DNA of 64,000 bases, taken from NCBI GenBank assembly GCA_950022295.1, contig OX465600.1, positions 203,761,782 through 203,825,781 of the forward strand, given 5' to 3'. A program made the position numbers and the translations under genes. Shown piece after piece: positions 22,441 through 34,700 of this stretch; the stretch's first letter is position 1; each line of letters begins with the position of its first letter. This DNA is from Bromus sterilis. Lineage: Eukaryota; Streptophyta; Magnoliopsida; Poales; Poaceae. A model generated the notes under the pieces. It ran no database searches. It was not told where the DNA came from and saw nothing but the letters and a program-made list of their open reading frames with translations.

Positions 22441-25400
22441 AGTAGGTGCTGCCTTACCTAATCTGGACAAACCTAGCCCTACCTCCCCTAATTTTCGTGC
22501 CCCGCCTCTCACCTCGCAGCCTTCCACCAACCCCCATCTTCAGATCCAGATTAGGCGCTCGCGACCGTCGGATCAAGATCGGACCGCTCTGGTTCAGCCA
22601 CGTCACCCAAGCCGATCCCCTGCCCGAGCTCCTGAAGCCCCCACGCCTAGCCCGAGCGCCTCCTCACCGGCATGGAGGACATCGCCTCACCGTCGCCGGC
22701 GTCGAGCCTCTGCTCCTATGAGCCTCCTCCCCACGCCAGCCTCCTCCCTTCCTTCCACTCGTTCCTTAACCCTCTCCTCTCTCTCTCTCTCCGCGAGGAA
22801 CTCGCCGCTGCCGCCATGGAAAAGAGCTCCGAAAGGTCGTCGACGCGCGATCCCTGGCATAGCCGGAGCCCTCCTCTGACCGGACCGCGCCGCCAGGTCC
22901 GCCCACCGCCTCCACGCTCATCCCCGCATCCGCGTTCCCCTTGGTCGCCCCTCGCCAGACCCCATCGCGCCGCCGTGCCGGGAAGGTTGCCGCCACTGTC
23001 GCGCTCGACTACGCTCGATCCCGATCGGAATGAGGCATACGAGACGGCTGAGCCGCACGCTCTGGGCCGACATGGGCCGAGCCCACTAGGTGAGGCGCCC
23101 TCACCTTCTTTTTATTTTTTTATTTTTCTGCAAGTGTTGGGCCGGCCCAAGTGTCGTGGATATTGCATAGCGCCCTGCGCGTTAATTAGTTACCAAGCGC
23201 CCACCCCCTGTTGGGCCCGTGTAGGCGGATTCGGCCCGCTACTTAGTTTTTTTTGCTTTCCTGGTTTATTAAATTGGCAGATTGCAGTGTAATTTTGCGA
23301 TGCCCGTATCTTTTTAATGGTAGCTCCGATCGCGACGCTTTAAACATGAAACTTGCTTAGAATTTTTTTCTAGTTTAACAAGATGTGCTCCTTTTCCATG
23401 TTTGACTTTGTCTACATGCTGTTTCACTACTATTTACATTGCATGCCACTATAAACTGTAACTGCCATAACTTTTTAACCGTTGCTCCGATAAAAATGTT
23501 CCTTATATGTAACTTGACTAAAATTGCATGTAGATTATGATTATGCTACTTTTGATTGCTAATAAAAATTATAAAATATGATTTAGGTCAAAACAGTACC
23601 AAATTCCATTTTATCGTGGGGTCCGCAATAGTTTGCCATGTATATGTTTTACCCCCACTTAAAGTGACTAGATTAGATAGTTTACTTTATGCTTCACCTT
23701 TTGTCATGCTTGTGTGCTATGCCATGTTTGAGTGAGATTCCATGTTAACAACATTTTCTCATGTTGTGTAACTAAACAACTTGAACCATTCTAAATGTGC
23801 GGTACCGTCGTGTGTGACGAATACTCCACTTAACATGTTAGTAAGCGCTCTCGACGATAGATGCGATGCCGTAGTGTGTTGTCTCGTGTTGCTTTCTTGT
23901 TGTTGATTTCTCGTGATTGCTTCGTAGTACTAGATGCTTGCTCATCGATTGCCTTTTCCAGTGTTTCCTTCTTGTGTGCTTCCGCGGGTACCTCTTGGAG
24001 ACGGTGCGAGCTCGAGATCGCCAACACCTTCGGAACCCGACATATCAACAGGCAAGGACTATACATTACTTATGATCCATTCTATTATAACCAGCGGTTT
24101 GCATGCTAGTCTAGGTTAGGTTCGATGTTTGATCCTACCACATATTTACAGCCTCTCTTAAACCGATACAGCCATGTCCCCTCCTAGCAAACCATGTACT
24201 ACTATGTTACTGTTGCTCGTTGCTCAGCCCCTTCTTAGTATGCATGCTTAGGATGCTAAGACTGTTACCCTGTTACTCCTTGGTTTGGGCTATCACTATT
24301 ATTATATTGATGTGGATTATATGATTTTTATAATGTTGACTATATTCGACGAAGGATGGAAGGTCTACGCTATCCCGCCCCGACGCTTTGTTCCATTCGA
24401 GTCACCTAGCATCCGAGTTCCGGGTATTGGTTCCAAGTATGAGCATGCCTAACCCCGTGTGGGATTTTATGGGGTCCCCTTTTCTTACCTACCTAGATTC
24501 AAACATTTCTAGTGGTGGCCCAAGCTGATTTACCATTTGAAAACCATGCATATATGTCTTTCGGGTAGCTCCTGGCAGATATGATTTAAAACAACCTAGG
24601 CCAGCGGGGACATGGTTTCCCTATTGATCCAACCTGTCCGGCTAAGGACCCGGACTCATGTGAGAATTAACCGGCAATCCAAACCCGAGGCATACGGTAG
24701 AGACCAGATCTAGAGCGCGGCCGGCTCCTGAGCTGGATGTCGAATCACCGGGGGCCACCCGGATTTGTTCTTTGTTAGCTAGAGGGACTTGTCGTTTCGG
24801 ATCTCTCGGAACTAAATCATAAAATTGTTGCCTATGATGGGTAGCAACTGAGAGAGATAGGCGTGCGCGCGGAGCCTTGTAATGGGCAGTTGGTACACCC
24901 CTGCAGTGTTAAATCTTTTCGAGAAGCCATGTCCACGGTTATGGACAACTTGAGACCTACTCCTTGTTCATAGACAACAACAACTGAGATAATCTTAATA
25001 ACTTGATCAACGTGTGTGTGCCTTGACTGCTTCTTCTTCGTCGGGATGCGAAGAGGAGGACAAGGATAGGATAGGTGTTATGTTTGCGTAAGTAGCTGAT
25101 AGAAAGACTTGTTGGAGGCGATTCCTCATCGAATGCTTGGCTTCTTATCTTACTCTCTAGATCGTTAGCCACTTCATAAACGCTATTGCGGCAGCAACTT
25201 CACCACTTACCCCATCCTTACCGTGAAATACTAGTTATCCTAGATTGACGAGTGATGAAGTCCTTGCTGGGTGATTTGACCACTACAGTTGGATGTTGAG
25301 TACTTATGTAATCATGATACTATCCCCAAACTCTTTTCAGGGTTCTTGATCGACAACAGGTATGGTGACCGATGTTTCATGTGCAGACTCGACGACGACT

Positions 25401-25660
25401 AGTTAGGCGGATTCCGGCGGAGATCCTGGACCCGTGTGGTTATGGGAGCGATGTCTTTTTTCTCTTGGCCGCTAGGCATTTGATTGTAGTCTATACTCAG
25501 ACATGTATCTTCCACTGATGTAATGTATTTAAGGCAGTTGTATGCCGATTGTATGATATGTTGTATCCATGTAGCTGTAATGTTGTGATATCATGTTGGA
25601 AATCCGGGGCATATGGCAGTGTCATATGTCGCGGTGGGACCGATATGTGCTTCGTCCACG

Positions 25661-25684
25661 GATCTAGATGGAAACATCTAGATC
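25661..25684 (+). other. Hairpin near the 3' end of family B LTR
   Basis: A perfect 10-bp stem (GATCTAGATG pairing with CATCTAGATC) closes a GAAA loop, 29 bp before the LTR end. In B2 the matching site (49194-49217, minus sense) has one A-to-G change that would still pair as G-U in RNA. Confidence 0.6.
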
Positions 25685-25713
25685 TGGAACAGTACAACAT
25701 ATCGAGCCTTACA

Positions 25714-26630
25714 CATATTAAGTTTAGGATAGTACTCCCACATATCCCACTCAAAATATGTCGACCACATATTAAGTTTTAGGAAACTATTCTGCTACCA
25801 CTTAGTTTCATGCAAATGCATGTTTCCTCAATATTTTGCCTAAGTCCAAAATCCTTTGATCATCAATCAAATCGAGAATTCCGGTTACGAGACACTAGCA
25901 TACATATGTTTTTAGAAAACCTCCTTGTTGTACCAATTACAACACTTCTTCAAATGCAGGATTTGAGAAAGTCATGGCATTGATAACAATTTGGATCAAT
26001 CGTAGTGAATATCACATGGATTCAAGCATCGACACATATTGTAGTCGACCTTTTGAATTTGTCAGAAACATCCGTTATGACAAATCGATCTTGATGTCTT
26101 CTTTGATTTTCACATTTATTCCTTATAACCTTGAAGTTATTGATAATATCAAGTAACCTCTATACTCGATAAGATTCAAGTAATCTTAAATGTAAATGAA
26201 TGTAGGATTTCATGACTCATAGTCATTTCTCGTACTTAGGTCGACCATCGCTTTTTGTAGTTTGTAGGTATGTCTTCTTCCATCAACATGACAACTGAAT
26301 CATGAGTATTATTTTTCTCAAGGGATAAATATATATTCTTGAATCCTACTTTGTTTAGTAAAAGCTTCAATCGAAACTCCACGACCAGTCTCATCATTTT
26401 CTCCTCTAATTGTAGAGCTTTGGTTCCGCAATACATTTCGTTGCGCTACTCTGAAATCTGGAGGCAAGGTGAATTACCATAGTTGAACTTTCACTTTCTT
26501 CCATTAACACATTTATCAACGACATTTCTTGACAAACACCAAACTTAGAAACACAAGCATTGCTCCTTTGGTTCTAGTTGTGGAAGATGCATCCATAGTT
26601 GACTAAGGATACACTAGAAAAGAAAATTAT
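25714..26630 (-). mobile_element. Copia element C, internal continuation
   Basis: Element C resumes after the second CATAT copy. No pol motif is visible. A 66-residue minus ORF (26236-26436) contains the stretch RLVVEFRLKLLLNKVGF, but I cannot place it in a family. The segment ends at 26630, where D-prime begins; ATTAT (26626-26630) is the candidate left target site. Confidence 0.5.
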
Positions 26631-27733
26631 TGTCGGGACCCGGAATATGCGTATGTAATTCCAGTCACAACTCAATCATATGGAGAGCCAAGAGTCGTAC
26701 CCACTTGTCTAAGCAGACAAGGCCAAGCACAGAACACTCTCGGAAAGCATCGTATGTGAGGAGCATCCCATCCAGGCCGGATGATCAACTGAGATGGGTC
26801 CTCATCGCCTGCTCACAAGTCTAAATGATTATGGATGGTGAAATCCCATACTCATAGACAAGTCGCCCCAACCATATTATCGATTGAATTAAAACACTTA
26901 CATAAACAGACTCCAGACCGATTACTTACTCGGGGTCTCGGGCGGGCTCAATCATACATCAAAGTGTGCCACGTGACAGAGTCACGAGCAATCGCATCGC
27001 GATGCCCCAATCTAGGCACATCTAAGGTGTATAAAAGACCACCGACAAGAACACAACTAAGCTATGGAACCCCACACTAAGACATGCATGTTATAATCAT
27101 ACACGCAGCATACATGTCCAGTGTAAACAGCAGGTATTCGTCACATGAACTCTACAAAGTATATCTTTATTGACTTACACATAGAGTACACAAAGATCAT
27201 ATAACTATGATCCATCATTACATCAAACAACGGAAGAAAATTAGGTCTGAGTACAGACAAGATTAACAAATGGCTTAGAGAATCCTTTTTCAACATACAT
27301 GCCCTTCCACGAGGGACCAGACTGCTGTCTGGAACTATACTAACTTAGTCAACATCGAGCTTCAGGAAGGTGACTCCATCGGGATTTGGGTTTCCATCTA
27401 AAACATAGAATAAGCAAACGTGAGTACAAAGTCGTACTCAACAAGACTTACATCAGAACTATACTACTCATGCTCAAGTTTCAAGGCAAAGGGAGGTGGG
27501 GTTGTAATGCAGAAGTGACAACTTTGACTTGGCTAGTCCTGTACTACGAGTACCAGACTTGAGGTAAGAAGCGTACATGAGTCCACTACCAAGTCTCCAA
27601 CCAATACACCACTATGGATACTTCCTCGACTTCCCCACGAGGAAGCACGCCATAGCACTCACACTTATCTTGCGAGTTTTACAGTATCCATTCAAGTTGT
27701 CTAATAATCAAGCACAACTTTCCAAGGAGTCCC
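26631..27733 (-). mobile_element. D-prime left LTR, first segment
   Basis: LTR sequence beginning TGTCGGGACCCGGAATATGC on the plus strand, the end of a minus-oriented LTR. It is clearly related to the D LTR (shared GTCTAAGCAGACAAGGCC and neighbouring text) but diverged, so it is a sister subfamily. It stops at GTCCC (27729-27733), the target site of D, and resumes at 41880. Confidence 0.8.
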
Positions 27734-30700
27734 TGTCGGGACCCGGGGTTAGCGTATGCAAGTACAGTTAAGACATAGTCATATGGAGAGCCGAGAACCG
27801 CACCCACTTGTCTAAGCAGACAAGGCCAAGCACTGAACATTCTCGGAAAGCATCGTACGTGAGGGGCATCCCATCCACGCCGGATGATCAACTGCAATGG
27901 GTCCTCATCGTCCGCACACAAGTCTAATGATATGGGTGGTGAACTTCCATATTCAAAGACAAGTCGCCTCAACCATACTATCGACTATCTCGAAACTCTT
28001 ACATAGACTTACTCCAGCCCGATCACTTAGTCGGGGTCTAGGGCGGGCTCGATCATACCACAAAGTGTGCACGAGACAGAGTCTCGAGCAATCGCATCGC
28101 GGTGCCCCAAGCTGCGCACATCTAAGGGCCACTTGGTGTATGAAAGACCGCCAGCCAGAACACAACTAAGGTCTCGAAAACCCGTACAAAGACATGCATG
28201 TTAGAAACATACACGCAGCACACATGCCTTGTATGAACAGTAGGTACCATTGCAATTCTCTACAAAGTGTACATTTTATTTCTAACTCTTATAGAGTACA
28301 CACAGAGATCACATACATGTGATCCAACATTACAACACAGGAAGGAAGCAAATTATGTCTGAGTACAGACAAGTTTAACAAATTGTCTTAAGAAGCCTTA
28401 TTCAAACATAAAGCCCTACACGAGGGAACCAGTCTGCTGACTGGGACTAAACTAGTTTAACTTCAGTCGTCCAGCTCGATGAAGAAGCCACCTTCGGGGT
28501 CAGTGGCGTCATCTAAAACATAGATTAAGCCAACGTGAGTACAAAGGCGTACTCAGCAAGACTTACATAGGAGCTATACTACTCATGCACATGTATCAAG
28601 GTAAAGGGAGGTGGGGTTCACTTGCAGAAATGCCAGCTTTGACTTGGCTAATCCTGAACTACGAGTACCAGACTTGAGGTAAGAAGCGTACACGAGTCCA
28701 CTACTTTCACCAACCAATACACCACTATGATGCCTTCCTCGACTTCCCCACGAGAAAGCACGCCATAGCACTCACACTTATCTTGGTGTATTTTAAAAGT
28801 ATCCGGTTCAAGTTATCTAATAATCAAGCTAAGCTTTCCAAGTAGTCCATAACCGCGGACGTGGCTATTCGAATAGTTTTGTTAACCTTGCAAGGGTGTA
28901 CCGCTACACACACATGACCATCCTTTACCGCCTTTGATCTCGACACCATTCAAGGGGTGCCAGCGAGGATGCTCACCACAACTGTTACCTCATAGCCTAT
29001 CTAGTCCAAGAAAGCCGCCTACTTGGGTTGGCTACCACAATCGTGAACCCGGCCGGTTTACCGAAGTGGACCCAAGCGATGTGTGCGTGGTGCATAAGCC
29101 GGTCTCGGGTGAGCCGTTCTCTCACTTAGCATCCAGGCCACAAGCCTACCAGAACTCCGAACTACTGCGACATCTGGACATCGAAAGGGATGAGTTAATA
29201 AGTTGAGAGGGGTCAGTGAGCCCAATGTGTGGTTGTACTCTTCATCTTGGATCACCACACAAGAACTCGGACTTAGGGCGGTGTTCAACGAGACAACCCA
29301 CCTTGTATTAGGGTCGATTCACCAACACTTTTCTACCATCATCAACATGATCATTCCCATCCCGACTCACATCACAGTAACAACATGGTGTCATACTAAG
29401 CATGCAATAAGCAGTAACATTGCAGGGGCCACATGATATCATTCAACTCCTACATTTGCTAGGATTGTGGTTTGCTTACTACTGTGACAAAAGATAGGTC
29501 ATGCAAAGTAATGGGTTCATCTATGCGGTAGAATCGTAACATGGTGATCATCCTATACAATGCATAAGCGAGACATGAGAGGGAAGTGGGATTTTATCGA
29601 CATGATCAATGGGGTTTTGCTTGCCTTGCTGACGAGGTTCGGGTTCTGGATCTTCAGCGAAGGGGGTGACCTCTTGCTCCGGTTCCACCTTTACTCGACA
29701 AACAAAGCACGAAGTAGCAATCAATATGAATGCAATGCTCAAGCACATGATTGAATGTTAAAGCTTGAAGTATAAGTTTGGATGTGTGAGGCAATTCCAT
29801 TTAAGTGGAATATATTGCATTTAGAATGCAAATTCAAATTCCACATTTGAATTCAACATTAACCAAGTTATATGTGATATAGTTTCATCATTTTGAATTA
29901 TCTTCAAATGTGTATGATATGCCTCTGATGTGTAAGTGAAATGTAGCATGTTGCCATGGCTCAAGTTGCAAAATTATTTGATTTGAATTTGATTTAGTTC
30001 CATTTAAATCAAATAGCAAATGCTACTGATCACATTTTAAATTCAACTCAAACAGAGTTGAAAGTTGCATATTTGGAAAGATAATTTTCTCATGATAATT
30101 TTTCATATATTATTTGTCCAATTTGGAGTTAATATGAATTTTCTATGAATTTCCAAAGTTTGTGGTATTTTCTGGATTTTCTGGAATTCTTTTAATCTCT
30201 GGAAATTCATTAATTCAATTTACTGCGTTAGGCTGACGTCAGGCTGGCGTCAGGGGGGGGCTGACATGTGGGGCCACCCTGTCAGTGGCTGGGCTAATTA
30301 ACCCGGCTGGGTTAACTTAACCAGTGGCTTAATTAAGCCACTGGACCACTGGTCAGTGACCCAGGGGTCACTAAACTGGTGAAACAGGGGGGGCTTAGGG
30401 CTAACTCGCCGGCGGCTAAACGCCGGCGGTCTGGCCACGGCGGCAACTTACCGGAGTGAGCTAGAGGCCACGGGAGAGCACGGGGAGGACTCCATTCGAT
30501 TCAGCATCGTCTCGCGCATCATCTGGAGGCAACGGGGGTTCACGGGGAGCTCTGCATCGACGACGGCGACGACTCCGGCGGAAGCAGAGAAGCGGCGAGG
30601 TCGTAGTCGACGATACGGTGCACGGTTTAGGTCGATCTTGAGTGCGTTCGAACGCTGGCATGACCAGGAGCTAAACGCGCGCGCTGGACGCAATGAAGGG

Positions 30701-31784
30701 GCACAGGGGCGACCTCATCGTCGTCCATGGCGGCGACGTGCTTCGGCATCCATGGCGGATCCGGCTAGAGCGAGCAAACGAGGGGGAAAACAAAGGGGTT
30801 TCACTCGCAAGCTCACCCTGAACGCAGTAGAGGTGGTGGCGAAGGCGGGGGTGGTTCAACGGCGGCGGAATCGACGACTTCCTTCACGGCGGCCGGCGGG
30901 AGCTCGAGGAAGAAATCGGCGTCTACGCTGGCTCCGGGCTCGATTCCTTCTGCAGTTCGACGAAGACGACGACGACGAAGCGCTGGGACACCTTGGTTCG
31001 GCTCCTCGACGTCAGTGGCCACGTGTGTGCTCGACGGCGCTCCGGCTAGGCTACGGTGGCGTCGCTGTTCTTCGCGGGGAGGAAGAACTGGAGGGCGATG
31101 AAGGAGGGGAAAGAGTTCTGGACGTCTCCAGGACACGCGGGCGGTGAGAAGGAGGCAGGGGAGTCGCTGAGGAGCCTCCACCGCGACGACCACGGCATGC
31201 CGGGCACGCAGCTGTGTGCTCGTGCCCGGGGAAGACGACAGGGGAGTTCCCCTGGTGGGCTGGGCCGGCTGGAGAGGTGGGCCTTGCCCCTGGGCGACAG
31301 GTGAGTCCTTTTATTTTTCTTTCTGTTTAAACTTTCCTTTCTTTTTCTGTAATTTGTTTTGGCTCTGATAAAAATACCAAACCATTTTATTAAATGTTGA
31401 AAACTTTTACATGGCCTCATAATAATATGGACAAGCCACTCATAAACTTTCAACATTTTTAAAATTCAAATGATTTTAATTTTAAATCAAAAACGGGTAT
31501 TTCTTTAATTCCAAGGTACTGTTTGAATATTTGAAAAATCTATGAGCATGGGGTGGGTCCCACATCACTTGATATGTGATCACACTCATTTATAAGACTT
31601 TTCAAAAGTCTAACATGAATTTTTGGAAAAGATTTTTATCTGGCCTTTTGAATTAATTCATCTGGGGGGTGTTCCTTCTCCCATTTGGATTTTGAATTTG
31701 ATTTCCAAGATTTCTTTTTGAAATTTTTACATGATGCAAAGGCACTAGCTAACCCTAGCACATACCTAACAGAGGGATCTGACA
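27734..31784 (-). repeat. D left LTR (3' LTR of the element)
   Basis: This 4051-bp LTR ends GATCTGACA at 31784. It lacks 32 bp present in the other LTR (junction at 29302/29303, between CACC repeats). It contains a perfect 24-bp palindrome at 30321-30344 and a GC-rich block at 30420-31300. The last 49 codons of gag-pol lie inside it. Confidence 0.92.
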
Positions 31785-34700
31785 ACTCGCCCCCACTCAA
31801 AAGAATCTCGTCCCGAGATTCAGAAGTCTGCGCGAGGAAGGAGGGGTACTCGGCAATGAGACGGTCTTCTCTTTCCCACGTGGCTTCTCTTTCAGAGTGG
31901 TGTGACCATTGCACTTTCAGAAACCTAATCTTCTGACGACGAGTGACACGCTCTGCGGAATCAAGAATACGAACGGGGTATTCTCGATAAGAAAGGTCAT
32001 CTTGGAGATCAAGCGTTTCATGGTCGACTTCGCGGATGGGGTCCTTGAAGCAACGCCTGAGCTGGGATACATGGAATACATCGTGTACTCGGGAAAGGTG
32101 CGGAGGTAGTTCAAGTTGGTAGGCAACTTCTCCACGTTTAGCAATAATGCGGAAAGGTCCGATGTAACGTGGGGCCAACTTGCCTTTGATACCGAAACAT
32201 TGGTTTCCCTTCAGAGGAGTAACCCGAAGGTAAGCCTTCTCATCCAGATTGTAGCGTTCTTGCCTATGATGACGATCATAGTAGCTTTTCTGACGAGACT
32301 GGGCTGCTTTCAATTGATCACGAACAATGCAAACTTGATCTTCTGCTTCCTTGATCATATCCGGTCCAAAGAATTTTCTTTCACCGGTTTCAGACCAGTT
32401 TAGTGGTGTTCGACATCGTCGTCCATACAGGAGTTCAAAAGGAGCCATGTTCAGACTAGACTGAAAACTATTGTTATAAGCAAATTCGGCATATGGAAGA
32501 GAATTCTCCCAATTCTTTCCGAATGAGATAACACAAGCTCTGAGCATGTCTTCAAGAATCTGGTTAACCCTTTCGACTTGACCGCTAGACTGAGGATGGA
32601 AAGCCGTACTAAAGGAGAGATGAGTTCCCATAGCACGTTGGAAGCTTCCCCAAAATCTAGAGGTGAAAAGGCTACCACGATCAGAATTGATTTCCAAAGG
32701 AACACCGTGAAGGGATACAATTCTGGAGATGTACAAGTCTGCTAACTGGCTAGCAGTTATCGACTCGCGAACCGGAAGGAAGTGAGCAACTTTGGAAAGC
32801 CTATCTATGACAACGAAGATGGCATTGTTTCCTTTCTGGGTTCTTGGAAAGCCGGTGATGAAGTCCATACCGACTTTGTCCCATTTCCACTCGGGAATGG
32901 ACAAGGTTTGAAGTGTACCAGCAGGTCTTTGATGTTCTGCCTTAATGCGACGACAAACATCACATTGGGCCACAAATTGAGCAATGTCTCTCTTCATCCT
33001 AGTCCACCAAAATCTCTGGCGTAGATCTCGGTACATTTTCGTGCTACCGGGATGAATTGAGAGGGGTGTGTCATGGGCTTCTTTGAGGATGAGTTGCCTT
33101 AGTTCCTTATTCTTAGGTACTACCAAACGATTTTCAAAGAATACCGTTCCTTTTCTATCTGTGGAGAAACATTTAGCAACTCCGCTAGCAATGTTCTCCT
33201 TGATCCGGCGAACACCTCGTGCACGCCTTTGGGAAACTATAATTTGATCCTCAAGAGTTGGTTTCGCCACCAAGGTAGAAAGATAGCTATGAGGAACAAT
33301 CTCAAGATTGAGTTTGCGAAAGTCCTCATGAAGAAGTGGTTGATACTGCTGCAACATGAGGTTGTTACAGTACGACTTACGACTTAGTGCATCAGCCATG
33401 ACATTGGCTTTGCCTGGGGTGTAAGAAATTGCTACGTCGTAATCTTTTATCAACTCAATCCAGCGTCTTTGCCTGAGATTAAGATCTGGCTGGGTGAAAA
33501 TATACTTGAGGCTTTGGTGGTCGGAATAAATCTCACAATGATTACCAAGGAGGTAATGTCGCCAAGTTGTTAGAGCATGAACTACGGCAGCGAGTTCAAG
33601 GTCATGGGTAGGATAATTCTCTTCATGTGGCCGCAACTGGCGTGAAGCATAAGCTACCACATGTCGATCTTGCAGAAGTATGCATCCTAACCCTTGCCGT
33701 GATGCATCACAATAGATCTCGAAATCCCTTTTGGTGTCTGGAGGTGCAAGTACGGGTGCGGAAGTCAATCTTCTTTTTAGCTCCTGAAAGCTTTCCTCGC
33801 ACTTGGATGTCCATAAGAATTTCTTATCTTTCTTGAGGAGTTCAGTTAGAGGCTTTGCAACTTTAGAAAAGTTCTCGACGAAGCGACGGCAATAGCTGGC
33901 TAGGCCAAGAAAACTTCTAACTTGCTTAACCGATTCAGGTGGAGTCCAGTCAAGGACGGCCTGAACTCTCTCGGGATTCACAGCAATGCCTTTTGCAGAA
34001 ATCACGTGGCCTAAGTAGGTCACTTCTGGTAGCCAGAATTCGCACTTGGAGAATTTAGCGTACAGGCGATGCTCTCTAAGTTTCATCAATGCCAGCCTTA
34101 AGTGTTCGGCATGATCTCCTTCGTTCTTCGAGTAGATGAGAATATCATCAAGATAAACTACAACAAATTTATCTATGTACTCCATGAAGATCGAATTCAT
34201 CAAGCGTGAGAATGTGGCGGGGGCATTGGTTAAACCAAAGGACATGACGGTATACTCGTAAAGACCATAACGAGTAGTAAAAGCCGTTTTAGGAATGTCC
34301 TCGTTTCGGATTCTGATCTGATGATAACCTAATCTTAAATCCATCTTGGAGAAGACGGAGGATCCTGCAAGTTGATCATAAAGATCATTGATCCTGGGTA
34401 GTGGGTATTTGTTCTTTATCGTCGCTAAATTTAGCGGGCGATAATCTACGCACATCCTTTCTGTTCCATCTTTCTTCTTTACGAACAGAACGGGGCAACC
34501 CCATGGCGATGAGCTAGGGAGGATGAAGCCTTTTGCCAACGAAGCATCAAGTTGGGTTTTTAGCTCAGCTAACTCATGTGGGGCCATTTTATATGGGCGT
34601 TTGGAAATTGGTGCGGTTCCTGGAACAAGATCCACTATAAATTCTACACATCTGTCGGGTGGCATGGCCGGCAGCTCTTCAGGAAAGACATCCGGGAAGT

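Larger units (their letters stand above)
21923..25713 (+). mobile_element. Family B solo LTR B1 (complete, TSD CATAT)
   Basis: This complete 3791-bp LTR begins TGTAACAGCCCGG and ends GAGCCTTACA. It is flanked by identical 5-bp CATAT copies (21918-21922, 25714-25718). No internal region is attached, so it is a solo LTR left by LTR-LTR recombination. It contains a TATA box at 22433, a GC-rich leader with a Kozak-type ATG at 22816, and a GGTGAG donor-like site at 23089-23094. The 206-residue ORF at 22672-23292 covers that leader and looks low-complexity, not a known protein. Confidence 0.92.

Noticed and set aside
22672..23292. 206-codon ORF in B1 (and 185 codons at 58781-59338, 222 codons at 51649-52317)
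   Set aside because: All are in the same LTR leader but in frames that do not correspond between copies, and they show no domain.
21923..25713. B1 as a host gene region because of its TATA box, GC-rich leader and donor-like site
   Set aside because: TG..CA ends, the perfect CATAT TSD and several other copies in the window show that it is an LTR.
29548..29754. Paired 60-66 codon ORFs on both strands, repeated at 39631-39837
   Set aside because: Non-coding D LTR sequence duplicated in both LTRs, without a recognisable domain.
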